A DNA stretch of 64,000 nt from an uncultured Robinsoniella sp. (GTDB lineage Bacteria; Bacillota; Clostridia; Lachnospirales; Lachnospiraceae). The translations under genes were made by a program, and so were the position numbers. Under the pieces are notes generated by a model. The model saw only the letters and a program-made list of their open reading frames with translations. It did not search any database and was not told the DNA's origin. Positions 1 to 7,719 of the stretch are shown one piece after another. Each line of letters starts with the position of its first letter. The stretch's first letter is position 1. The stretch is from assembly GCA_900540475.1 (NCBI GenBank), contig UQGG01000016.1, forward strand, positions 62,001 to 126,000, in the 5' to 3' direction.

Positions 1-2169
1 GACGGCAGATATGAGGCAATCAGCAGAAACGGAGACATTGCCACCGCAGATTCCGTAAATGGACCCTGGCATGTGGAACGCAACGGCTTGTGGTGGAATC
101 TTCCGGGAATGGATACTGCGGAGGATGACATGGAAGATCCTGTAATGTGGTATTCAGATGGGATGTATCACTGCCTTGTAAATAAGTGGAATGCAAAACA
201 GGCATATTATATGACTTCATATGACGGGATTAACAATTGGACCCTGCATGAAGGTGCTGCATATACGCCATATCAGAATTTCCTGAGCTATGAAGACGGT
301 ACAGAAAATAACTGGACAAAGCTGGAACGTCCAAATGTATATATAGAAGGCGGTGAATTAAAGGCAATGCTGCTTTCTGTTATAAATGTAGAAAAAACAA
401 ATGACAGGGCAGATGACCAGAATGGAAGTAAAATTATTGTCACCCCATTTGACGGAGCAGCATTGAAAGAATTTGCAGACAGCCGTTTTATTGGGAATCT
501 TCCGGCAGGAGATACGAATTCCCAGACGTGGCAGAATGAAAGATATGGTAATTATGGAGGCCAGTCCTATTTTCAGGTACAGAGAGATCCGGGTGTTGAA
601 GGACTGGGAGAATCCGGTAACTCAGGCTGGTGGTGGCCGGACTGGGAGTATGACTGCAAGATTGGATTTCTAAAATATGATCTTTCCCAGTATGATGTGT
701 CAAATACAGAGAAAGAAATAGAAAGTGCCAGTCTGACATTAACCTATCTGGGGAAAAAAGCGGGAGGCGCAGAGACGGACAGTGTGCGCATTGTACTGGC
801 AGACCCTGACTGGCAGGAGGGCACCGGAAAAGGAGAGGACACAGGAGAGGAAGACCTTGCAGGACTGAATTTTCCAAAACTGTATTACGATGTGGCAGAC
901 CTTGAGAATACTTCCGTTGTATCCAAGACATTTCCAACCAATGAAGGATTGAAGACTGTGCAGGCTGATGTGACAAAGCTGGTCAGGGAGTATAAAGAAA
1001 ACCATCCGGATGAACAATATATCAGTTTTGCTTTAAATGAAACGGAATCAGGTAATCGTCTTCTGTTTGGAAGTAAAGAGGCGGGAGAAGGTTATGGAGC
1101 AAGGTTGGTTGTAAATTTCAAAGAAGAAACAGCAGTACAGGACGGATCTCTGAAACTGGCGGTTAGCATGGCGGAAAAGCTGGAACAGGAACAGGCAGAG
1201 AGCCAGTGCTACACAGCAGAGACATGGACGGCAGTGCAGACAGCTCTTGATGAAGCAAGAACACTACTGAATAATCCGCAGGTTACACAAAACGAAGTAG
1301 ATGATGCTTTTCTGAAACTAATGACAGCCTTTAATCTTCTGGAGAGCAATGTGCAGCGGGCTGGCTTAAAGGCAGCAATTGACGGGACCAAAGCAATTCT
1401 GGCTGAGAGTGAGGAACTGGCACAGTATACGCAGGAAAGTGTACAGGCAGTGAGAGATGCTTTAGCATATGCAGAGAGCGTATATGCCCAAAGCAGCGCA
1501 GACCAGACAACAGTCAACGCTGCGGCAACAAGGCTGATGACTGCAGTGAATAGTCTTCTCATTCAGGATGATGATACCAGACTGGATATTCTGATCCGGA
1601 CAGCAGAGGAACTGATTAAGAACAGAGAGCAATACACCGATACCAGCGTAACAGCATTGGAGACAGCACTGGAAGCAGCAAAAGCTGCGGCGGAGAACCC
1701 GCAGGCTTCACCGGAAGAATTAGACCGGGCATATCATGATCTGGCGGCAGCCATGACATCGCTTGTAAGAAAAGCGGACAAATCAGAGCTGAAGAATGCC
1801 CTGGAGAAAGCCAGCGAGATCCTGGAAAATTCAGGAGATTATCTGGCAGATACCATCGCAGGTCTGGAAGCAGTCACAGAGAAAGCTCAAAAAGTCTATG
1901 ATGACCAGTCGGCAGATGCATCCGCGGCAGGCGGAGTTTTAAAAGAACTGGTGGCAGAGATTCTGAAAGCCCGTCTGATGGGAGATGTAAACTTAGATGG
2001 AACCGTGAATGCCGCTGATTCGGCAGAGGTACTCAAGTTTGCGGCAGAGTTTAAGGAGCTGACCCAGGAGCAGCACAAGGCGGCAGATGTGAATAGAGAC
2101 GGAGTGTCGGACAGCAGCGATGCAGGACTGATTCTTCAGTATGCAGCAGAAAAAATCAAGGGATTCTGA
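1..2169 (+). CDS. Modular secreted glycan-active protein, C-terminal part (beta-propeller, CBM96-like, FIVAR repeats, dockerin)
   Basis: The frame is open from base 1, so the start lies outside the window; 722 residues are visible. Residues 1-160 (motifs LWWNLPGMDTAEDDMEDPVMW and YYMTSYDG) resemble a beta-propeller glycoside hydrolase of the GH43/GH117 kind. Residues about 160-377 look like a DNRLRE/CBM96 carbohydrate-binding module. Residues 380-655 hold about four FIVAR-type three-helix repeats, each opening with a YT.xS/YTAETW-like motif. Residues 660-722 are a type I dockerin with two calcium loops, DVNLDGTVNAAD and DVNRDGVSDSSD. The dockerin implies docking to a cohesin-bearing scaffold, or to another enzyme, on the cell surface. 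The exact substrate cannot be told because the catalytic domain is largely missing. A strong terminator follows the stop codon. Confidence 0.8.
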   Translation, partial: DGRYEAISRNGDIATADSVNGPWHVERNGLWWNLPGMDTAEDDMEDPVMWYSDGMYHCLVNKWNAKQAYYMTSYDGINNWTLHEGAAYTPYQNFLSYEDGTENNWTKLERPNVYIEGGELKAMLLSVINVEKTNDRADDQNGSKIIVTPFDGAALKEFADSRFIGNLPAGDTNSQTWQNERYGNYGGQSYFQVQRDPGVEGLGESGNSGWWWPDWEYDCKIGFLKYDLSQYDVSNTEKEIESASLTLTYLGKKAGGAETDSVRIVLADPDWQEGTGKGEDTGEEDLAGLNFPKLYYDVADLENTSVVSKTFPTNEGLKTVQADVTKLVREYKENHPDEQYISFALNETESGNRLLFGSKEAGEGYGARLVVNFKEETAVQDGSLKLAVSMAEKLEQEQAESQCYTAETWTAVQTALDEARTLLNNPQVTQNEVDDAFLKLMTAFNLLESNVQRAGLKAAIDGTKAILAESEELAQYTQESVQAVRDALAYAESVYAQSSADQTTVNAAATRLMTAVNSLLIQDDDTRLDILIRTAEELIKNREQYTDTSVTALETALEAAKAAAENPQASPEELDRAYHDLAAAMTSLVRKADKSELKNALEKASEILENSGDYLADTIAGLEAVTEKAQKVYDDQSADASAAGGVLKELVAEILKARLMGDVNLDGTVNAADSAEVLKFAAEFKELTQEQHKAADVNRDGVSDSSDAGLILQYAAEKIKGF

Positions 2170-2217
2170 AAAATTCCGCCGTATCAATAGATTGCATAAA
2201 TTGCAATAACTGAATCC

Positions 2218-2264
2218 AAAAAGCCGGACATGTAAAGTTCATTTCTTTATATGACCGGCTTTTT
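2218..2264. terminator. Bidirectional intrinsic terminator
   Basis: Ten perfectly paired bases (2218-2227 with 2255-2264) are extended by an inner near-perfect stem. The hairpin has a T run on its 3' side and an A run on its 5' side, so it can end both the dockerin gene (+) and the convergent VanZ-like gene (-). Confidence 0.85.
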
Positions 2265-2280
2265 GTTATATGAAATTATC

Positions 2281-2931
2281 TTAATTTATAAATACAATTA
2301 CAAAAGCGAACAGGGTAATCAAAACAGGCAGTAACCGTGTGGTATTGTCAGCTAAGATGACGCGGTGTCCGGAGCCGGATTTTCTATTTCCAATTCGGGC
2401 AAAGAGCTTAAAGCAGCAGCACCCAATTATCGTACCCAGTGTATTTGCAATCAAATCATTAATATCCGTTGCTCTGTATAAAGTGAATAACTGGCTGATC
2501 TCAATGATAAGTGAAAGTCCAAAACCGATCAGCGCTGCTTTTTTTATCTGCTCATAAGACCGGGATATGTATGGACACAGAAATCCTAATGGCATAAAAC
2601 AAATAATATTCAGAATGAATTCTAAGCTGAATCCGTTCACGAAAGGTATGAAACTAAGATTAGGATGAAATAAGGATTCTCCCAGCTTAGTCAATCGGTT
2701 GAATTCGCTTATTGTCGGAATCCCAACGACATTCGTGAGGACGATACACAGATAATAATACAATAGAATGGAACTGATTGTAATTCTGATCTTTGGGAGC
2801 TGTTTATTTCTTTTAAACAAATAAAATAATAATAATCCCGTCACCACTAGTCCCAAAAAGTATATGGGGCTTATACACAGCATATCCATAATTGCTTCCA
2901 TTAAACTCAGTTGCGTTACCATAATACACAC
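2281..2931 (-). CDS. VanZ family membrane protein
   Basis: This 216-residue protein has about five hydrophobic segments. It carries VanZ family signatures: NIICFMPLGFL near residue 118, an E-x-SQLF block near 153, and TDINDLIANTLGT near 166. VanZ proteins give low-level teicoplanin resistance in enterococci, but most relatives have no proven role. The start shown is GTG, with AGGA 8 bases upstream; an in-frame ATG three codons later (2922) is equally possible. The gene is convergent with the dockerin gene and precedes the uppP/bcr cell-wall region on the same strand, which suggests an envelope role (inference). Confidence 0.8.
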   Translation of the reverse strand: MCIMVTQLSLMEAIMDMLCISPIYFLGLVVTGLLLFYLFKRNKQLPKIRITISSILLYYYLCIVLTNVVGIPTISEFNRLTKLGESLFHPNLSFIPFVNGFSLEFILNIICFMPLGFLCPYISRSYEQIKKAALIGFGLSLIIEISQLFTLYRATDINDLIANTLGTIIGCCCFKLFARIGNRKSGSGHRVILADNTTRLLPVLITLFAFVIVFIN

Positions 2932-3062
2932 ACTCTCTTTCCTTTTTTCTTTATTCTACAATATGAATATTAAAATAAAGTTTATAAAAAGTGAGAAATT
3001 CTGAATATTTTCTTACAATTTTCATTTCCAGTAGGTAACCAGTTGATAATTACTTCCCTCCA

Positions 3063-3111
3063 TTTGCCCCGAATACAGGTTACATAGTCCGCTATGCGCC
3101 CTTCATCCGGG
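3063..3111. repeat. Fragment of a dispersed intergenic repeat
   Basis: About 40 of 49 bases match 24373-24421, including the core GCTATGCG. Only the middle of the larger repeat seen at 24323-24477 is present here, so this looks like a decayed copy between the VanZ-like gene and uppP. No ORF crosses it. Confidence 0.6.
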
Positions 3112-3146
3112 ACAACAGCTTTTCCAACACAGATAAGCAGATCAGG

Positions 3147-3971
3147 TCAGACTATCAGTAATACGAGTATCCCCAAAACGATCCGATACCAGCCAAATAC
3201 TTTAAAATCATGCTTCTTAATATAGCTCATCAGGAACTTAATAACGATTAGTGACACTACGAATGCCACAATCATTCCAACTCCCAAAGTGAATATCTCG
3301 TTTCCTCCAAAATGAAAGCCAAACTTGATCATCTTTAGAGCACTTAAGCCAAACATTACCGGTACAGCCAGGAAAAATGTAAATTCCGCGGCGGCGGTTC
3401 TGGATACGCCGATCAGTAATGCTCCAATAATTGTGGCACCGGAACGGGATGTGCCGGGAATGATGGATAGGACCTGGAACAGACCAATGAGAAGTGCTGT
3501 TTTATAAGTAATATCCGATAAATGGGAAATCTGAGGTTTTCTTTTTTTATTCAAGTTTTCGATCACGATAAATGCAATTCCATAGAAGATTAAGGCTGCT
3601 GCGATTACCATGGGCGTGTGCAGATGGGCGTCAATATAATCGTCAAACAGGATGGTGACCACCGTACCTGGAATACAGGCGGCGGCAACTTTAAACCACA
3701 TGGAAAAAGTATCTTTTTTTATCACCGGCTTCTTTTTGTCTTTGAATTGAAACGGGAACATTTTATTCCAGAATACCAGTACAACAGCTAATATGGCGCC
3801 CAGCTGAATGACGACGAAAAACATTTCTTTAAAGGATTCACTCATGTTCAGGGAGATGAATTCGTCCACCAAGAGCATATGTCCGGTACTGCTCACAGGC
3901 AGCCACTCTGTGATACCCTCTACAATACCAAGAAAAATAATTTTGAGTACTTCTAGTAAATCCAGTGTCAT
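3147..3971 (-). CDS. uppP: Undecaprenyl-diphosphatase (BacA/UppP family)
   Basis: The 274-residue integral membrane protein has the UppP motifs EGITEWLPVSSTGHM (residues 19-33) and PGTSRSGATI (about 171-180), which form the active site. It dephosphorylates undecaprenyl pyrophosphate to recycle the lipid carrier of cell-wall synthesis, and extra copies confer bacitracin resistance. The start ATG has AAAGGAGG 10 bases upstream. That Shine-Dalgarno sequence lies in the tail of a 26-codon ORF fused from bcrA and bcrB ends, whose TAA overlaps the uppP ATG (TAATG). The gene is therefore probably the last gene of a former bcrA-bcrB-uppP operon and may still use the bcr promoter (inference). Confidence 0.95.
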   Translation of the reverse strand: MTLDLLEVLKIIFLGIVEGITEWLPVSSTGHMLLVDEFISLNMSESFKEMFFVVIQLGAILAVVLVFWNKMFPFQFKDKKKPVIKKDTFSMWFKVAAACIPGTVVTILFDDYIDAHLHTPMVIAAALIFYGIAFIVIENLNKKRKPQISHLSDITYKTALLIGLFQVLSIIPGTSRSGATIIGALLIGVSRTAAAEFTFFLAVPVMFGLSALKMIKFGFHFGGNEIFTLGVGMIVAFVVSLIVIKFLMSYIKKHDFKVFGWYRIVLGILVLLIV

Positions 3972-4048
3972 TATTTAATATCCTCCTTTTGAAAATAGAT
4001 GTATGTTTGTTTTGAAAGCCCGATTGTTCCTATTACATAATGGTTCAT
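3971..4048 (-). pseudogene. Deletion scar: start of bcrA copy fused to end of bcrB copy
   Basis: The ORF reads MNHYVIGTIGLSKQ, then TYIYFQKEDIK, then stop. The first 14 residues match the start of the ATPase at 7594 (MNSYVIETMGLTKQ). The last residues match the end of the permease at 5932 (FIYFQTEDIK), and the DNA agrees as well (GAGGATATTAAAT in both). The simplest reading is a second bcrA-bcrB pair that lost everything in between. Its stop overlaps the uppP start, so today it can act as a short translated leader coupled to uppP. Confidence 0.85.
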
Positions 4049-4140
4049 TTTGTCTTACTCCTTCCTGCTACAATATATTTTACCATCCAAAGCTGACAGG
4101 GGTCTTTATTAGATCTTACTTTTTTATTACTTTAAGAAAT
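4049..4140 (-). promoter_or_regulatory. Duplicated bcr-type promoter region upstream of uppP
   Basis: This stretch aligns closely with 7595-7710, the region before bcrA, and shares the block CCATCCAAAGCTGACAGG and the block AGATCTTACTTTTTTATTAC. It lacks about 22 bases relative to that copy. The -35 elements are poor in both copies, which fits an activator-dependent promoter served by the neighbouring response regulator (inference). Confidence 0.65.
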
Positions 4141-4167
4141 ATGATCTGCGTACGTAATTGGACGTCA

Positions 4168-4196
4168 TTGACAGATTAAGGCAAAAATGTTAAAAT
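4168..4196 (+). promoter_or_regulatory. Sigma-A promoter of the NlpC/P60 gene
   Basis: TTGACA (4168-4173), a 17-base spacer and TAAAAT (4191-4196) lie about 75 bases before the start codon. Confidence 0.7.
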
Positions 4197-4208
4197 AATG
4201 TTGCAGAG

Positions 4209-4245
4209 CGTAATAAAAACGTAATAACTGCGAAAAAAATTGTAA
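4209..4245 (+). promoter_or_regulatory. Possible WalR-type boxes
   Basis: CGTAAT, five A bases and CGTAAT (4209-4225) match the spacing of the WalR site TGTWAH-N5-TGTWAH except for the first base of each half. A further TTGTAAT lies at 4239-4245. WalR controls NlpC/P60 hydrolases in other Firmicutes. The boxes lie just downstream of the predicted -10, which would suit repression, or activation of another promoter. Confidence 0.35.
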
Positions 4246-4268
4246 TGAAAGAGAGGTATGCGATTATT

Positions 4269-5765
4269 ATGAAAAGACGTATGCTGAAAATTGCAGGCCT
4301 TCTTGCCACCGGTGTAATGGCATTTGGCGGAATGAGTCTTGTATCAATGGCTGCGAATACTGGAACTCCGCTTGTAGGCTTAGCTGTACACGTAGAAAAT
4401 GTACAGACAGACACAACGAAAGAGAAAGAAGCAGTTCCCTATGAAAAGATGGTTATCGCTGATTTAGAACAAAAAGAAGGCGTTAAACCGGAAGAACAGT
4501 ATGTGAACATCCGTAAATCTGCAAATGCAGAAGATGGGGAAGTTCTGGGAAAACTCTATAATCACAGAGCAGGAGAAATTGTAAAAGAAGAAGGCGACTG
4601 GTATCTGATTAAGTCGGGCTCTGTAAAAGGCTATGTGAAGAAAGATCTCGTAGTGAGTGGTGACAAAGCAGCTGAATTGGCCAGGAAATATGGCTGGGAA
4701 GTGGCGGTAATTAATGCAGAAGTATTAAATGTACGCTTAGAGGCTAATGAAGATGCTGAAGTTGTTGATACAGTTATGGAATCAGAAGCATACTCAGTTG
4801 TCTCAGATGCGGGAGATTGGGTAAAAGTACAAATGAGTGACGGACGCGAAGGCTATGTTGCGAAGCAGTATGTTACCTGTGAAGTTAGATTTGATGAGGC
4901 AGAATCTCTGGAAGAGGAGCAGTCCAGACTAGATGGTGAATGGCAGGCATATCAGAAGGCTCAGGAAGATGCAAGGAAGGCAGCAGAAGAAGCAGCCAAA
5001 AAAGAGCAGGAGAAGATACCTGTTACACAGCCGGAAGTTGTGAAGCCAGAGACAACTGTACCTGAGACCGAAGCCCCAGAGACAAATGCACCGGCAACAG
5101 AAACTCCTGAAACAACTGAAACGGATATCCCGACAACAGAAACTACAGAAACAGCTGCGACAGAAGCAATAGAGACTGAAACACAAGAGACAACTGCCCC
5201 AGAGACAAATGCTCCAGAGACAACTGTACCGGAAACAGAAGCACCAGAGACAACTGCCCCAGAGACAGAAGCACCAGAGACAAATGCACCTGTGACGGAA
5301 GCACCGGAAACTGCTGAAACGGAAGCGCCAGCGACCGAAACACCAGCGACAAACACTCCGGAAACAGAAGTGCCAGACAACTCTTCTTCAGAATCTTCTA
5401 ATTCTGGACTGGGAACCAATATTGCGAACTATGCACTCCAGTTTGTAGGAAACCCATACGTTTGGGGCGGAACAAGTTTGACAAATGGTGCGGATTGTTC
5501 AGGATTTGTACAATCTGTAATGTCAAACTTTGGTATCTATCTTGCCCGTGTGGCTGAAGATCAGGCTGCCGGCGGTACGTCAGTATCCCCAGGCAGTGAA
5601 CAGGCAGGCGATCTGGTATTCTATGTTGATGAAAGTGGATATATTTATCATGTGGCCCTTTGCATCGGCGGAGGCCAGGTGGTTCATGCAAGTAATCCCA
5701 CAAGCGGAATTATCGTATCTGGCATGTATTTTGATACTGTATATGCAATAAAGAGATACATATAA
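4269..5765 (+). CDS. Secreted NlpC/P60 peptidoglycan endopeptidase with SH3 domains and PET-rich linker
   Basis: From the ATG at 4269 the protein has 498 residues; an upstream in-frame ATG (4245) has no ribosome site. A signal peptide (KRRMLKIAGLLATGVMAFGG to about residue 30) is followed by two SH3b-like domains (about 70-210) and a Lys/Glu-rich coil. Next comes a long linker of Thr/Pro/Glu repeats (about 255-370), then the NlpC/P60 domain (about 380-498). Catalytic residues are visible: Cys in ADCSGFV, His in IYHVALCIGG and a second polar position in VVHASNP. It should cut peptide stems of peptidoglycan outside the cell. It sits on the opposite strand between uppP and bcrB, interrupting the duplicated bcr region. 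Confidence 0.9.
   Translation: MKRRMLKIAGLLATGVMAFGGMSLVSMAANTGTPLVGLAVHVENVQTDTTKEKEAVPYEKMVIADLEQKEGVKPEEQYVNIRKSANAEDGEVLGKLYNHRAGEIVKEEGDWYLIKSGSVKGYVKKDLVVSGDKAAELARKYGWEVAVINAEVLNVRLEANEDAEVVDTVMESEAYSVVSDAGDWVKVQMSDGREGYVAKQYVTCEVRFDEAESLEEEQSRLDGEWQAYQKAQEDARKAAEEAAKKEQEKIPVTQPEVVKPETTVPETEAPETNAPATETPETTETDIPTTETTETAATEAIETETQETTAPETNAPETTVPETEAPETTAPETEAPETNAPVTEAPETAETEAPATETPATNTPETEVPDNSSSESSNSGLGTNIANYALQFVGNPYVWGGTSLTNGADCSGFVQSVMSNFGIYLARVAEDQAAGGTSVSPGSEQAGDLVFYVDESGYIYHVALCIGGGQVVHASNPTSGIIVSGMYFDTVYAIKRYI
5036..5370 (+). repeat. Tandem Thr/Pro/Glu codon repeats inside the NlpC/P60 gene
   Basis: Units encoding PETxAPETEA-like peptides recur with drifted third bases, for example three close copies at 5187-5286. 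They form an extended wall-spanning linker. Copy-number variation between strains is likely at such repeats (inference). Confidence 0.8.
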
Positions 5766-5782
5766 GAAACAATAGCAGAAGG

Positions 5783-5817
5783 AAGGCATCATACCAGTTT
5801 CGGTATGATGCCTTTTT
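5783..5817 (+). terminator. Intrinsic terminator of the NlpC/P60 gene
   Basis: A 13-bp perfect stem (5783-5795 with 5802-5814) has a 6-base loop and a T run, starting 18 bases after the stop codon. Confidence 0.9.
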
Positions 5818-5931
5818 AGTGCGCCCAGCATGAGCGCAATCTAAATCAATTGTGCGAAAATAAACGGTGTATTGACCAATGAAGAAATAGCCAGTCTGTG
5901 ATATTGAACCATGCCAGACCGATAGGTGTTA

Positions 5932-6681
5932 TCATTTAATATCCTCCGTCTGGAAATAAATGAATGTGGCAGCGAACCCCAGGATTGACACCAGGGCGAT
6001 GATACTGACAGAAGTCCAAACAGGGTAACCGGTTCCGGACAGACTTCCCTGCATAAGAAATAGGATGGCTGTCCAGGGATATAATGCACCAAGATCCTGA
6101 TTTGACAAAGCAGCGTTGCCCATGATGACGGCAGATGATATGATCAATGGAACAACCAGGCTTTTTGTTTTCTCGGCAAGAAATGTAAAAGGTGTTATGG
6201 TTAAAAACATTAATATTGTACCGATCAGCATTTTTCCCAGATAAGTCAGGGCGATATGGAAATGGAATTCTGCCATACCAAACACAGAATGATACAGGAG
6301 CGACAAAAGATAAGTAGAACCCCAGGAGAAAAAGGACAGAACGATCATCCAAACAAACAAAATGCAGAACTTACTGGTTAAAAATGAAGCTCTTGAAACC
6401 GGTATTGGTAATATATTTTTCAAAGTCTTCTCTGTATATTCCCGGCTGAACAGGTAAGAGGCTATAATAATATAAACCAACAGGTTCATAAGAATTATCG
6501 TATAGAGCATCAGACTGTCATATATATGGGCCAGAGTAAATATTTTTTCAGGGTGTTCAAAATGTGTTTGCAGACATTCCAGAAGCAGCATAGCCGGTGC
6601 TGCCAGGGCTCCAAGAATACTGATTAAAATCATTTTTGACCGTTTAAGCTTTAACAATTCACAGTAAATAAGATCAGCCAA
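5932..6681 (-). CDS. ABC-2 type permease, BcrB-like
   Basis: This is a roughly 249-residue protein with six hydrophobic segments (for example MILISILGALAAPAMLL and LMLYTIILMNLLVYIIIASY), typical of the membrane subunit of peptide-antibiotic exporters. The best start is a TTG at 6681 with GGAGG 8 bases upstream, which overlaps the ATPase stop by 8 bases; a TTG at 6696 is also in frame. It pairs with the ATPase encoded just before it. Its last codons (EDIK) contain a GGAGG sequence that serves as the uppP ribosome site in the duplicated locus, but here no uppP follows. Confidence 0.85.
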   Translation of the reverse strand: MADLIYCELLKLKRSKMILISILGALAAPAMLLLECLQTHFEHPEKIFTLAHIYDSLMLYTIILMNLLVYIIIASYLFSREYTEKTLKNILPIPVSRASFLTSKFCILFVWMIVLSFFSWGSTYLLSLLYHSVFGMAEFHFHIALTYLGKMLIGTILMFLTITPFTFLAEKTKSLVVPLIISSAVIMGNAALSNQDLGALYPWTAILFLMQGSLSGTGYPVWTSVSIIALVSILGFAATFIYFQTEDIK

Positions 6682-7594
6682 TTCCGCTACCTCCAATCAA
6701 ATTTGAAAAATAATCTTCTAGTTTTTCTTCACTAATGTTGATTTTTGTTACCATTAAGCCATTTTCCACAAAAGATCGGTTTATTTCTCCGCGTTTGTAA
6801 ATGCATTCAAAAATCCGGATCGTATGATTGTCGCATACGGTATAGTCATTGACGGCATGATGCCGTTCCAGTAACAGAGACGCAGTATTTACATCAGAAA
6901 CACTAAATTCCACATATTGACGGTTTCGCTTATGCAGTTCTTCCATGGAGACTTCTTCCAGTAAGTGTCCCCCATGCATAACGCCAATAATATCTGCTAA
7001 CTGTTCAATTTCGCTCAGCACATGGCTGGAAAGGAAAATCGTGGTTCCTTTTCTGCTCAGTTCCAGCAGGAAATTTCGAATTTCATGGATTCCGATAGGG
7101 TCCAGTCCATTCACAGGCTCATCCAGGATGAGCAGTCCGGGATCGTGCATAATGGCTGCGGCAATGCCCAGCCTCTGTTTCATGCCTAAGGAATAATTAG
7201 AAAATGGTTTGTTGATTTCTTTATCAAGTCCTACAACTTCCAGTGCATGGCCTACGGTGTCCTTGCGGTGCTTCCCCCGCAGCCGTGCCAGAAGAAGTAG
7301 ATTTTCACGTGCGGTTAAATTATCATAGAAGCCTGGAGTTTCGATAATATTTCCAATATTGCGGTAAGTTTTGTTTGGATCTTCCCGATAATCATTGCCA
7401 AACAACTTGATTTTTCCGGAGGTTGGCTGTACCAGATTCAGAAGCATCCTCATGGTTGTAGTTTTACCGGCGCCATTTCGGCCCAATAAGCCATAGATTT
7501 TGCCTTGGGGTACATGAAGATTTATATGATCTACACCAAGCTGACTGCCAAATTGTTTTGTAAGACCCATTGTTTCTATTACATAGCTGTTCAT
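6674..7594 (-). CDS. ABC transporter ATPase, BcrA-like
   Basis: The 306-residue ATPase has Walker A LLGRNGAGKTTTMRM, signature YSLGMKQRLGIA, Walker B LLILDEPVNGLDP and the H-loop SSHVLSEIEQL. The C-terminal extension after residue 215 is typical of BcrA/lantibiotic-immunity ATPases. The start ATG at 7594 (MNSYVIETMGL) has AAAGGAGTCAGACAAA before it; a longer ORF upstream has no ribosome site. It should power the adjacent permease in removing bacitracin- or lantibiotic-like peptides from the membrane. The gene lies downstream of its own two-component system, with a promoter region between them. Confidence 0.92.
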   Translation of the reverse strand: MNSYVIETMGLTKQFGSQLGVDHINLHVPQGKIYGLLGRNGAGKTTTMRMLLNLVQPTSGKIKLFGNDYREDPNKTYRNIGNIIETPGFYDNLTARENLLLLARLRGKHRKDTVGHALEVVGLDKEINKPFSNYSLGMKQRLGIAAAIMHDPGLLILDEPVNGLDPIGIHEIRNFLLELSRKGTTIFLSSHVLSEIEQLADIIGVMHGGHLLEEVSMEELHKRNRQYVEFSVSDVNTASLLLERHHAVNDYTVCDNHTIRIFECIYKRGEINRSFVENGLMVTKINISEEKLEDYFSNLIGGSGIG

Positions 7595-7597
7595 TTT

Positions 7598-7710
7598 GTC
7601 TGACTCCTTTCTAAAAATTATTTTACCATCCAAAGCTGACAGGAGCCTTTATCAGATCTTACTTTTTTATTACTTTTGGAAAGAAAATAAAATACTTTAA
7701 GAAATGGACG
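7598..7710 (-). promoter_or_regulatory. bcr operon promoter region (conserved in duplicate at 4049-4140)
   Basis: This is the region between the kinase stop and bcrA. On the minus strand it holds a TAAAAT box before the Shine-Dalgarno sequence and a conserved 50-base block shared with the uppP upstream region. The shared block marks the likely binding site of the response regulator encoded at 8622-9323. Confidence 0.55.
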
Positions 7711-7719
7711 GTTCATAAA

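Noticed and set aside
488..976. Minus-strand ORF of 162 residues in the dockerin gene
   Set aside because: Lies within the open plus-strand frame with clear FIVAR and CBM features; no ribosome site or family match.
5036..5370. Regular repeats resembling a CRISPR array
   Set aside because: Units are degenerate, in frame and have no unique spacers; they encode a protein linker.
4961..5419. Minus-strand ORF of 152 residues rich in Val, Ser and Gly
   Set aside because: It is the antisense of the Thr/Pro/Glu repeats of the NlpC/P60 gene, with no ribosome site and a repetitive composition forced by the sense strand.
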